NCBI GenBank assembly: GCA_913062745.1
Contig: CAJXXJ010000305.1
Location: forward strand, 1-5,384
Length of the DNA stretch: 5,384 nucleotides
From: an uncultured Phaeodactylibacter sp.
GTDB taxonomy: Bacteria > Bacteroidota > Bacteroidia > Chitinophagales > Saprospiraceae
Direction of reading: 5' to 3'
Positions 1 through 4,894 of this stretch are shown here, in pieces. The notes under the pieces are model-generated. The model was given only the letters and a program-made list of their open reading frames with translations, did not search any database and was not told where the DNA came from. Each line of letters opens with the position of its first letter. Within the stretch, counting starts at the first letter, position 1. The position numbers were made by a program, and so were the translations under genes.

Positions 1-456
1 CCGGAAAACCAGATTGGCGTAGCGGCGGGGAACATTGGTAGCAATAAAAGGAATGCCGTTTGCTTTAGCATACTGCACAAGGGGCTTATAATCCGTGCTG
101 TAGTTGTTCCACACCCGGGCTTCATCTTCAAATACTTTGTCGTCGATTTGCCCGGACAGGTATTCATTCAGCAGCAGCTGATTATCTGCTTCGAACATCT
201 CGGCTCCCAGCACAAAGTTTTCTCCTTCCCGTTTGTGTAGCTCCTTGGCAAGCTCCAGCTGCAGCCAGTGGGCGATGGGGTTGTTGTGCAGCTCACCGAA
301 GAAGACGACGTCTCCTTCTGCCACTGCCTCAGCCATTTCCCGGAAGGTAACCGGTTTTCCCTCTTTGTCAAATATTTTGTAGGCTGCTTTATCCTGTGCC
401 TGTAGCAGGGTAGCGGTGCAAAAGATTACTGCGAGTATCAGCAGGGTAGGGCGCAT
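1..456 (-). CDS. ChaN/Tiki-superfamily exported protein, N-terminal part (3' end beyond window)
   Basis: The leftward reading frame is open from ATG at 456 to the window edge and gives 152 residues with no stop. Residues 1-21 look like a Sec signal peptide: a basic residue near the N-terminus, the hydrophobic run LLILAVIFCTATLL, and a likely cleavage after LQAQ. The only Cys in this segment (C13) follows VIF and is not a lipobox, so the protein looks secreted and not lipid-anchored, unlike the lipoprotein ChaN of Campylobacter. The mature part has the family's early motifs: GELHNNP (54-60, containing the GxxH signature of the Tiki/TraB/ChaN group), GAEMFEADNQ (84-93) and FIATNVPRRYANLV (137-150). 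ChaN proteins are linked to haem binding and iron uptake, while other Tiki-group members are hydrolases; the substrate here is unknown. It starts 49 bp after arfB on the same strand, so cotranscription is possible. Family assignment is fairly sure; function is not. Confidence 0.82.
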   Translation of the reverse strand, partial: MRPTLLILAVIFCTATLLQAQDKAAYKIFDKEGKPVTFREMAEAVAEGDVVFFGELHNNPIAHWLQLELAKELHKREGENFVLGAEMFEADNQLLLNEYLSGQIDDKVFEDEARVWNNYSTDYKPLVQYAKANGIPFIATNVPRRYANLVFR

Positions 457-505
457 GGTAAAGTTTTTAGTTTGCAAAATAACGCCGTAGCCAGCAAAGG
501 GTTGA

Positions 506-907
506 TCACCGGTCTATCTTTCCGCGCAGCGCTTTTTTCTCAGATTGGCGCCGTTTTTCCTCCAGCCTTTTCCGCGGGTTGGCTTTCAGCGGCTTGGGCC
601 CGGAGCGGCGCTTGCGTTTGCGGAGTGCTTTCTCAATCAGCCGGTAAAACTTTTTGACAGCCTCCTTTTTATTGAGCACCTGAGAACGGCGGGCGCTGGA
701 CCGTACGCTTAGCCACCCCTCTTTATTGATGCGCTTGCCCAGGGCTTGCTCAATGCGTTTGCGCTCTGAAAGCGACAAGCCTTCCGAAGTAGCCGGCTGA
801 AAGAGCAGCTCTACCTGTGTCTCCGTCTTGTTGACGTGCTGCCCACCGCTGCCGGAGCTGCGTGAAGTCCTGAAAGTCAATTCTTTATCTATCTGGTTAG
901 TATCCAT
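506..907 (-). CDS. arfB: ArfB-type peptidyl-tRNA hydrolase (stalled-ribosome rescue)
   Basis: A 133-residue protein with the class-I release-factor catalytic loop, GSGGQHVNKTETQVEL, with the GGQ at residues 21-23. It lacks the codon-recognition domains of RF1/RF2 and ends in a long lysine/arginine-rich tail (about residues 85-133), as in ArfB (YaeJ), whose E. coli member has 140 residues. In that family the tail enters the empty mRNA channel of ribosomes stalled at the end of truncated mRNA, and GGQ drives hydrolysis of the peptidyl-tRNA in the cytoplasm. I chose ATG at 907 over the one at 946, because it leaves 20 residues before GGQ, as in known homologues, whereas the extra 13 residues (MDRANFRTPSLRK) resemble nothing in the family. 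AAGAAAA precedes the start; there is no strong Shine-Dalgarno. It is followed by the ChaN-type gene on the same strand and is divergent from the cryptochrome gene. Confidence 0.93.
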   Translation of the reverse strand: MDTNQIDKELTFRTSRSSGSGGQHVNKTETQVELLFQPATSEGLSLSERKRIEQALGKRINKEGWLSVRSSARRSQVLNKKEAVKKFYRLIEKALRKRKRRSGPKPLKANPRKRLEEKRRQSEKKALRGKIDR

Positions 908-1064
908 TTTTCTTAAGCTCGGAGTCCTGAAATTCGCCCTGTCCAACGTGTGCTGCCAACAATTAGTTCACAGTGTAAAAAAGTAGAGAATCGATGGCGA
1001 AACCCAAAACCATTAGATGGCCCTCGTGTTGTACTTTCACCAATCACTGAAACTTACTATTTTG

Positions 1065-2507
1065 ATGTACACCAAGCGCGGCATAATGTGGTTTCGGCAG
1101 GATTTGAGGCTCCATGATAACGAAGCACTCACTGAAGCCCTGCAGTATACCGATGAGGTCATTCCCATCTACGTTTTCGACGAGCGGCAGTTTAGGGAAC
1201 AGACCACCAATTTCGGGTTCCGGAAGACGGGAGCTTACCGGGCAAAATTCATCATTGAATCGGTAGCTGACCTCAGGAATTCGCTGCGGGAGCGGGGTTG
1301 CGACCTGATCGTCCGGGTCGGCCATCCGGAGGAAGAGGTGTTTCAGCTGGCCCGGCAGGCGAAGTCGAGCTGGGTATTCTGCAACCGCGAACGTACGCCG
1401 GATGAAGTGTATGTTCAGGACGAACTGGAAAAGCGGCTTTGGTCAGTAGGGCAGGAGATCCGCTACAGCCGCGGCAAAATGCTGTACTATACGGCTGATC
1501 TTCCGTTCCCCATCACGCACACGCCGGATACATTCTCCCAGTTTAAAAAGGAGGTAGAGCGCTATGTGCCGGTGCGCGAGCCGCTGCCCAAACCAGCGGT
1601 CATGCCAGATATCACGGTGCGCCTCGAAGCCGGAGAAATCCCCGGCATGGAAGACCTGGGCTATGAGCAGAGCGGCGAGCAGGACCGCCGGGCAGCTATC
1701 CAACACCGGGGTGGCGAATCTGCCGGCCTTCAGCACCTTTACGATTATGTCTGGGAAGACCGGGAAATTGAGCACTACTGCCAGATGAGCGACGGGGTAG
1801 CCGGAGAAGGATACTCTACGAAGTTTTCAGCCTGGCTGGCGCAGGGGTGCCTGTCACCCAAGCTGATTTACCACCACCTCAAGTCCTACGGGGAGCAGGG
1901 CGGCAACCCCAAAGCAGTGGAAGGGGTGTTTCACGCATTGCTCTGGCGGGATTATCACCGCTTCATGGCCAAAAAATACCAAGAGCGGGTTTTTGCTAAG
2001 GGCGGCGTTGTCGATCAGGCGGACCCCCGCTGGAGAAACGATGAGCACCTGCTGCAAAAGTGGATTGACGGCAAAACCGGTATCCCTTTCATAGATGCTA
2101 ATATGCGGGAGATCAAAGCTACCGGATATATGTCCAACCGCGGCAGGCAGAATGTAGCCAGCTTCCTGGTGCACGACCTGCAGGTCAATTGGCAAATGGG
2201 TGCCGAATATTTCGAATCTGTTCTGGTAGATTATGACCCGGCCAGCAACTGGGGCAACTGGAATAGCATTGCCGGCGTTGGCAGCGACCCGCGGGAAGAG
2301 AAGCGTTTCAACATCTTCTCTCAGTCTACGCGCTACGATGCCAAAGGCGATTTTATCCGCGAGTGGCTGCCCGAACTGGCCGACCTGCCTACCGAGAAGC
2401 TGCATCAGCCTGATATGCTTTCATCTTCTGATGAAGAGGCGCTGAACGGCCGCCTCAGTTCCGACTACGCCGAGGCTATGGCCAGCACCGGAAAATGGAG
2501 AAAGTAA
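1065..2507 (+). CDS. cry: DASH-family cryptochrome / single-strand DNA photolyase
   Basis: A 480-residue flavoprotein of the photolyase/cryptochrome superfamily. The N-terminal alpha/beta photolyase domain opens with MWFRQDLRLHDNEAL (residues 8-22). The C-terminal FAD-binding domain shows GYSTKFSAWLAQGCLSP (249-265), LLWRDYHRFMAKKY (292-305), KTGIPFIDANMREI (337-350), TGYMSNRGRQNVASF (353-367) and DYDPASNWGNWNSIAGVGSDPRE (389-411). The MSNRGRQN and GNWN...GVGSDPRE blocks mark the DASH branch, as distinct from classical CPD photolyases (MHNR; GGWQW). Trp399, Trp376 and Trp333 align with the E. coli photolyase electron-transfer triad (W382, W359, W306), so photoreduction looks intact. DASH proteins repair cyclobutane pyrimidine dimers in single-stranded DNA using blue light; some also signal. 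ATG at 1065 is preferred over 1017, because the conserved domain starts seven residues later and the extra 16 residues are unlike the family. It stands alone, convergent with the tRNA unit. No clear promoter or ribosome site is visible upstream. Confidence 0.95.
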   Translation: MYTKRGIMWFRQDLRLHDNEALTEALQYTDEVIPIYVFDERQFREQTTNFGFRKTGAYRAKFIIESVADLRNSLRERGCDLIVRVGHPEEEVFQLARQAKSSWVFCNRERTPDEVYVQDELEKRLWSVGQEIRYSRGKMLYYTADLPFPITHTPDTFSQFKKEVERYVPVREPLPKPAVMPDITVRLEAGEIPGMEDLGYEQSGEQDRRAAIQHRGGESAGLQHLYDYVWEDREIEHYCQMSDGVAGEGYSTKFSAWLAQGCLSPKLIYHHLKSYGEQGGNPKAVEGVFHALLWRDYHRFMAKKYQERVFAKGGVVDQADPRWRNDEHLLQKWIDGKTGIPFIDANMREIKATGYMSNRGRQNVASFLVHDLQVNWQMGAEYFESVLVDYDPASNWGNWNSIAGVGSDPREEKRFNIFSQSTRYDAKGDFIREWLPELADLPTEKLHQPDMLSSSDEEALNGRLSSDYAEAMASTGKWRK

Positions 2508-2550
2508 CAAGCTGCGATTGAGTGCCTGCATGGTAGCAGGAAGAGAAGGG

Positions 2551-2590
2551 TAAAAACGAAAAGCCCGCTGCGAGTAATCACAGCGGGCTT
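2551..2590 (-). terminator. Rho-independent terminator of the tRNA-Pro/tRNA-Ser unit
   Basis: A perfect 10-bp inverted repeat, AAGCCCGCTG (2561-2570) and CAGCGGGCTT (2581-2590), encloses a 10-base loop. Read leftward, the stem is followed by TTCGTTTTTA (2560-2551), the U-rich tail expected of an intrinsic terminator. The stem begins 7 bases after the tRNA-Ser 3' end at 2598. Read rightward the tail is only TTCGTTGT, so it would be a weaker stop for the convergent cryptochrome transcript, although it may serve both. Confidence 0.85.
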
Positions 2591-2597
2591 CGTTGTG

Positions 2598-2686
2598 CGG
2601 TGACGGGGGGATTCGAACCCCCGATACCCCGTTAAGAGTATGCCAGTTTAGCAAACTGGTGGTTTCAGCCACTCACCCACGTCACC
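2598..2686 (-). tRNA. tRNA-Ser, anticodon GCT
   Basis: The cloverleaf can be folded by eye on the minus strand. The acceptor stem is GGTGACG (2686-2680) paired with CGTCACC (2605-2599), with discriminator G at 2598. The anticodon stem CCAGT/ACTGG encloses the loop TTGCTAA, giving anticodon GCT (reads AGC/AGU serine codons). A long variable arm with an ATAC/GTAT-type stem marks a class II tRNA, as expected for serine. The T arm is GGGGG-TTCGAAT-CCCCC. The 3' CCA is not encoded (the next bases are CAC), so a CCA-adding enzyme must supply it. It is the second gene of a two-tRNA unit, 19 bp after tRNA-Pro. Confidence 0.96.
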
Positions 2687-2705
2687 AGGTAAAGTACCTA
2701 AATAG

Positions 2706-2780
2706 TCGGGGCGGCAGGATTCGAACCTGCGGCCCCCTGCTCCCAAAGCAGGTGCGCTAACCGGACTGCGCTACGCCCCG
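2706..2780 (-). tRNA. tRNA-Pro, anticodon TGG
   Basis: Minus-strand cloverleaf. The acceptor stem is CGGGGCG (2780-2774) paired with CGCCCCG (2713-2707), with discriminator A at 2706; the C1-G72 pair is typical of bacterial tRNA-Pro. The anticodon stem CCTGC/GCAGG encloses TTTGGGA, giving anticodon TGG (reads CCA and, through wobble, other CCN proline codons). The T arm is GCAGG-TTCGAAT-CCTGC, with a short variable loop (class I). No CCA is encoded. It is the first gene of the unit, about 50 bp downstream of a well-formed promoter. Confidence 0.96.
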
Positions 2781-2799
2781 AAAAAACCTTAGCTGCTCC

Positions 2800-2817
2800 G
2801 GCGGCACATCAGCCGCC
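2800..2817. repeat. GC-rich hairpin in the leader of the tRNA transcript
   Basis: The inverted repeat GGCGGC-acatca-GCCGCC has a 6-bp all-GC stem and a 6-base loop. It lies between the tRNA promoter and the start of tRNA-Pro. On the plus strand it is followed by TTTTCTT, so it resembles a short terminator in that direction, but no rightward gene enters this gap. On the minus strand it would fold in the 5' leader of the tRNA precursor. Its role is unknown. Confidence 0.5.
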
Positions 2818-2833
2818 TTTTCTTGAGCGATTG

Positions 2834-2864
2834 CAAAGGTAAAAACCTACAGCTTATTTTCAAA
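2834..2864 (-). promoter_or_regulatory. Bacteroidota-type promoter for the tRNA-Pro/tRNA-Ser unit
   Basis: Read leftward, TTTG (2864-2861) is followed after exactly 19 bp by TACCTTTG (2841-2834). This matches the Bacteroidota primary-sigma consensus, a TTTG-type -33 box and a TAnnTTTG -7 box with 19-21 bp between them. Transcription should begin a few bases left of 2834, giving a leader of roughly 45-50 bases before tRNA-Pro at 2780. It lies within the gap after dnaA, so the tRNAs need not depend on dnaA read-through. Confidence 0.82.
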
Positions 2865-2941
2865 CCCCTTTCGGGTAATTTCCTTCAGTTTTTTTCCAGT
2901 GTGCTGAGTGTCAAACAACTGCCGGGCAAAAAAAAGTTCAC

Positions 2942-4405
2942 TTACTGATCGTGAAGGCTCAGTTTGATCTTTTTTTCCAGCTCAGAGACTGTATCCTTAA
3001 AGATCACATCGGTCTCCATCAGGTCAGACACGGTGCGGCAGGAGTAAATCACGGTGCTGTGATCCCGCCCGCCGAAGGTCTCGCCGATAGCTTTCAGCGA
3101 CTTGTCGGTCAGGTTCTTTGCCAGATACATGGACAGCTGACGTGCAATCACGACCTGGCGCTTGCGGGTTTTGCCCTGCAGCTTTTCCACCGGCAGGCTG
3201 AAGTGCTCGGCCACCAGCCGCTGAATATACTCAACGGTGATTTCTTTGTTGATCTGCTTTACGAAATTACGGATGACCTGCTTAGTCAGCTCCATATCGA
3301 TCTCGCGGCGGTTAAGCGAAGACTGGGCGATTAGCGATACCAGCACGCCTTCCAGCTCCCGGATGTTATTCTGGATATTGTAGCAGATGAATTCAGTAAC
3401 GCTGGCCGGAAGCTCTACGCCCTCCTGATTCATCTTAGCCTCAAGGATTGCCATGCGCGTCTCCAGGTCGGGTGCCTGCAGGTCGGCAGACAGCCCCCAT
3501 TTAAACCGGGACAGCAGCCGCTCCTCCATGCCGTCGAGATCTTTCGGCGGACGGTCAGAAGTGATGATAATCTGCCGCCCGTTCTGGTGCAGCTGGTTGA
3601 AGATGTGGAAGAAAATCTCCTGAGTCTTCTGCTTATTGGCCAGGAACTGTATGTCATCCACAATCAGCACATCAATCAGCTGGTAGAAATTGACGAAGTC
3701 GTTTACCGCGTTATTCTTGATGGACTGTATAATCTGGTTCGTAAACTTCTCGCTGGAGACATAAAGCACCGTCTTGCTCGGGAAGCGGTCGAGCACATCG
3801 TTGCCGATAGCGTGTGCCAGGTGGGTTTTGCCCAGCCCTACGTCCCCAAAGATAACGAGGGGGTTGAAGGAGGTGCCGCCCGGTTTTTTGGCAATAGCCA
3901 AACCTGCAGAACGTGCAAGCCGGTTGCAGTCGCCTTCGATGTAATTGTCAAACTGGTAATTCGGGTTTAGCTGGGGGTCAACTTTCACTTTGCGGATGCC
4001 CGGTATGACGAAGGGGTTTTTAATGGTATCCGTATCCACCATGCCGGGCGCAAAGCCCTTGTTCGGTTTATCGGCCTTACCATTTTTGTAGGTGCCGCCC
4101 GCGTAGGTGCCGGCTGCTGAAGCAGCTTGCCGGGCACCATGGCCATTGGTTCCGTTTTTGAGGATCTGGTATTCCAGACGCCCTCTTTTCCCTAGTTCTC
4201 GTCGTATCGTCGTCTTAAGCAAGTTTACATAATGCTCTTCCAGCCACTCGTAAAAAAACTTATTCGGGACCTGGATGGTCAAAGCATTACTTTCCAGTCG
4301 CACTGGCTTGATCGGCTCAAACCAGGTTTTGAAACTCTGTTGGTTTACATTCTTGCGAATGGTCTGCAAACAGTTACCCCAGACTGTAGCATGATCTTTT
4401 GTCAT
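2942..4405 (-). CDS. dnaA: Chromosomal replication initiator protein DnaA
   Basis: A complete 487-residue DnaA, close to the usual family length. Domain I (about 1-82) starts VWGNCLQTIRKNVNQQSFKTWFEP and mediates self- and helicase-loader contacts. A Gly/Ala/Lys-rich linker (about 83-140) is domain II. Domain III is the AAA+ ATPase: Walker A GDVGLGKT (187-194, Lys193), Walker B VLIVDD (246-251), sensor 1 TSD (282-284), box VII with the arginine finger in RLLSRF (Arg300), and sensor 2 in NNIRELEG (Arg349). Domain IV (about 385-487) carries the DNA-binding signature GGRDHSTVIYSCRTV (445-459), which reads DnaA boxes. ATP-DnaA binds the origin and opens it for DnaB loading. The start at 4405 matches how homologues begin. 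It is divergent from the HlyD-type gene across 489 bp containing DnaA boxes, so autoregulation is likely. I see no hairpin terminator after its stop. Confidence 0.98.
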   Translation of the reverse strand: MTKDHATVWGNCLQTIRKNVNQQSFKTWFEPIKPVRLESNALTIQVPNKFFYEWLEEHYVNLLKTTIRRELGKRGRLEYQILKNGTNGHGARQAASAAGTYAGGTYKNGKADKPNKGFAPGMVDTDTIKNPFVIPGIRKVKVDPQLNPNYQFDNYIEGDCNRLARSAGLAIAKKPGGTSFNPLVIFGDVGLGKTHLAHAIGNDVLDRFPSKTVLYVSSEKFTNQIIQSIKNNAVNDFVNFYQLIDVLIVDDIQFLANKQKTQEIFFHIFNQLHQNGRQIIITSDRPPKDLDGMEERLLSRFKWGLSADLQAPDLETRMAILEAKMNQEGVELPASVTEFICYNIQNNIRELEGVLVSLIAQSSLNRREIDMELTKQVIRNFVKQINKEITVEYIQRLVAEHFSLPVEKLQGKTRKRQVVIARQLSMYLAKNLTDKSLKAIGETFGGRDHSTVIYSCRTVSDLMETDVIFKDTVSELEKKIKLSLHDQ

Positions 4406-4525
4406 TCTGCAGTTTTGATGCTGTGAAAAATAATATTTGGGCTATAAGCCTAGAGTATCAGCAAGTCAGGTCTTAAGATACGTCTTACAAGCTGAATGCG
4501 TTACCGCAAACAGTAATTTGTATCG

Positions 4526-4535
4526 CACTTAAGTG
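4526..4535. repeat. 10-bp perfect palindrome CACTTAAGTG
   Basis: CACTTAAGTG is its own reverse complement and lies 121 bp upstream of the dnaA start codon. Flanking bases do not extend the symmetry. It could be a site for a small dimeric regulator of dnaA, but a chance palindrome of this length is not rare enough to exclude. Confidence 0.3.
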
Positions 4536-4582
4536 GTATTGTTGTCTGTGCCCTTCTAATTAGCGGAGGAATACAAAGTTGG

Positions 4583-4590
4583 CAAAAATA
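4583..4590 (-). promoter_or_regulatory. Weak candidate -7 element for dnaA
   Basis: Read leftward, TATTTTTG matches the Bacteroidota -7 consensus TAnnTTTG and is the only exact match on the minus strand between the dnaA start and the HlyD-type gene. No TTTG sits at the expected 19-21 bp further upstream; the nearest resemblance is TTTC at 22 bp. It would give a leader of about 170 bases. The call is tentative. Confidence 0.3.
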
Positions 4591-4709
4591 TCCTACATAA
4601 AAAACCCCTGTTGAAAAGTTTTGAGCACTCCGCCTGTCCGCTAAATCGGCAAACCCAGATATAGTAAGGCTATGGCCGCCCCGAAAAAAATGAGTACCCC
4701 CGTAAATCG

Positions 4710-4762
4710 CTTTCCACAGCATGGACATAAAATGTGGATAACACCGTGCAGGCTGTGGAAAC
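4710..4762. promoter_or_regulatory. DnaA-box cluster within a 10-bp inverted repeat
   Basis: TGTGGATAA (4733-4741) is a perfect reverse complement of the consensus DnaA box TTATCCACA. On either side lie CTTTCCACA (4710-4718) and TGTGGAAAC (4754-4762, reverse complement GTTTCCACA), each differing from the consensus at positions 1 and 3 and sharing TTTCCACA. The outer sites belong to a perfect inverted repeat, TTTCCACAGC (4711-4720) and GCTGTGGAAA (4752-4761). Site centres are 23 and 21 bp apart, about two helical turns, so three DnaA molecules could sit on one face. Binding by the neighbouring DnaA is the natural inference, for autoregulation, origin function or both. Confidence 0.78.
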
Positions 4763-4778
4763 ATGATTCAAACACCTG

Positions 4779-4835
4779 AATATCAGCATTTTAATTAATT
4801 TGATTACTTAGTGTAAGTGTTAAGTTAATGTAAAA
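4779..4835. other. AT-rich tract, candidate DNA-unwinding element
   Basis: The stretch at 4781-4834 has only 11 G or C among 54 bases. It includes TTTTAATTAATTT and a run of similar short units (GTGTAAG, TGTTAAG, TTAATGTAA). It starts 17 bp beyond the outermost DnaA-box-like site. In bacterial origins a DnaA-box cluster followed by such a tract is where strands first open. It also contains TTAATTTG (4795-4802), one base from the -7 consensus and correctly oriented for the HlyD-type gene, but without a -33 partner, so promoter use is an equally simple explanation. Confidence 0.45.
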
Positions 4836-4850
4836 CCCCGTGTAAATCTG

Positions 4851-4874
4851 AGGCTTTTGAGTACTTTTAAGCCT
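4851..4874. repeat. Inverted repeat in the leader of the HlyD-type gene
   Basis: AGGCTT (4851-4856) pairs with AAGCCT (4869-4874) around a 12-base loop, ending 20 bases before the start codon at 4895. The 6-bp stem is modest and has no T-tract suited to termination in front of the gene. If the region is transcribed it would fold just upstream of the ribosome-binding region. Confidence 0.3.
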
Positions 4875-4894
4875 ACAACAATACACCCACTGTT

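Larger units (their letters stand above)
4406..4894. other. 489-bp intergenic region between dnaA and the HlyD-type gene; candidate oriC or dnaA control region
   Basis: No convincing gene is found on either strand. The part nearest dnaA (4406-4700) holds a weak -7-like motif and a 10-bp palindrome but little else. The part from 4710 to 4835 carries three DnaA-box-like sites followed by an AT-rich tract. Genes on both sides point away from it (dnaA leftward, the HlyD-type gene rightward), as is usual beside a replication origin. Whether it is the working origin or only the DnaA-responsive dnaA promoter region cannot be told from this window. Confidence 0.5.

Noticed and set aside
908..946. Thirteen-residue extension of ArfB from ATG 946
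   Set aside because: The internal Met at 907 gives the normal distance to GGQ and the normal length for the family.
1017..1064. Sixteen-residue N-terminal extension of the cryptochrome
   Set aside because: The family domain begins at MYTKRGIMWFRQDL, and the extension (MALVLYFHQSLKLTIL) has no family counterpart, so ATG 1065 is the better start.
2525..2540. Small hairpin CCTGC-atggta-GCAGG just after the cryptochrome stop
   Set aside because: A 5-bp stem followed on the plus strand by AAGAGAAGGG with no T-tract; too weak to call a terminator.
2421..2672. 83-codon leftward open frame
   Set aside because: It covers most of tRNA-Ser, the terminator hairpin and the antisense of the cryptochrome 3' end, so it is not a gene.
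3654..3662. TCATCCACA inside dnaA, one mismatch from a DnaA box
   Set aside because: It falls on codons for the conserved Walker B region (Val-Asp-Asp) and has no partner sites nearby, so protein coding explains it.
4565..4615. GGAGG followed by TTG, as if starting a short leader peptide
   Set aside because: The frame ends after about 11 codons with no attenuator-like structure or matching gene downstream on that strand; likely chance.
4501..4764. 87-codon leftward open frame upstream of dnaA
   Set aside because: It has no recognisable motif, an odd composition (many Cys, Arg, His, Phe), and its start overlaps the DnaA-box inverted repeat. It looks like a chance frame in non-coding DNA.
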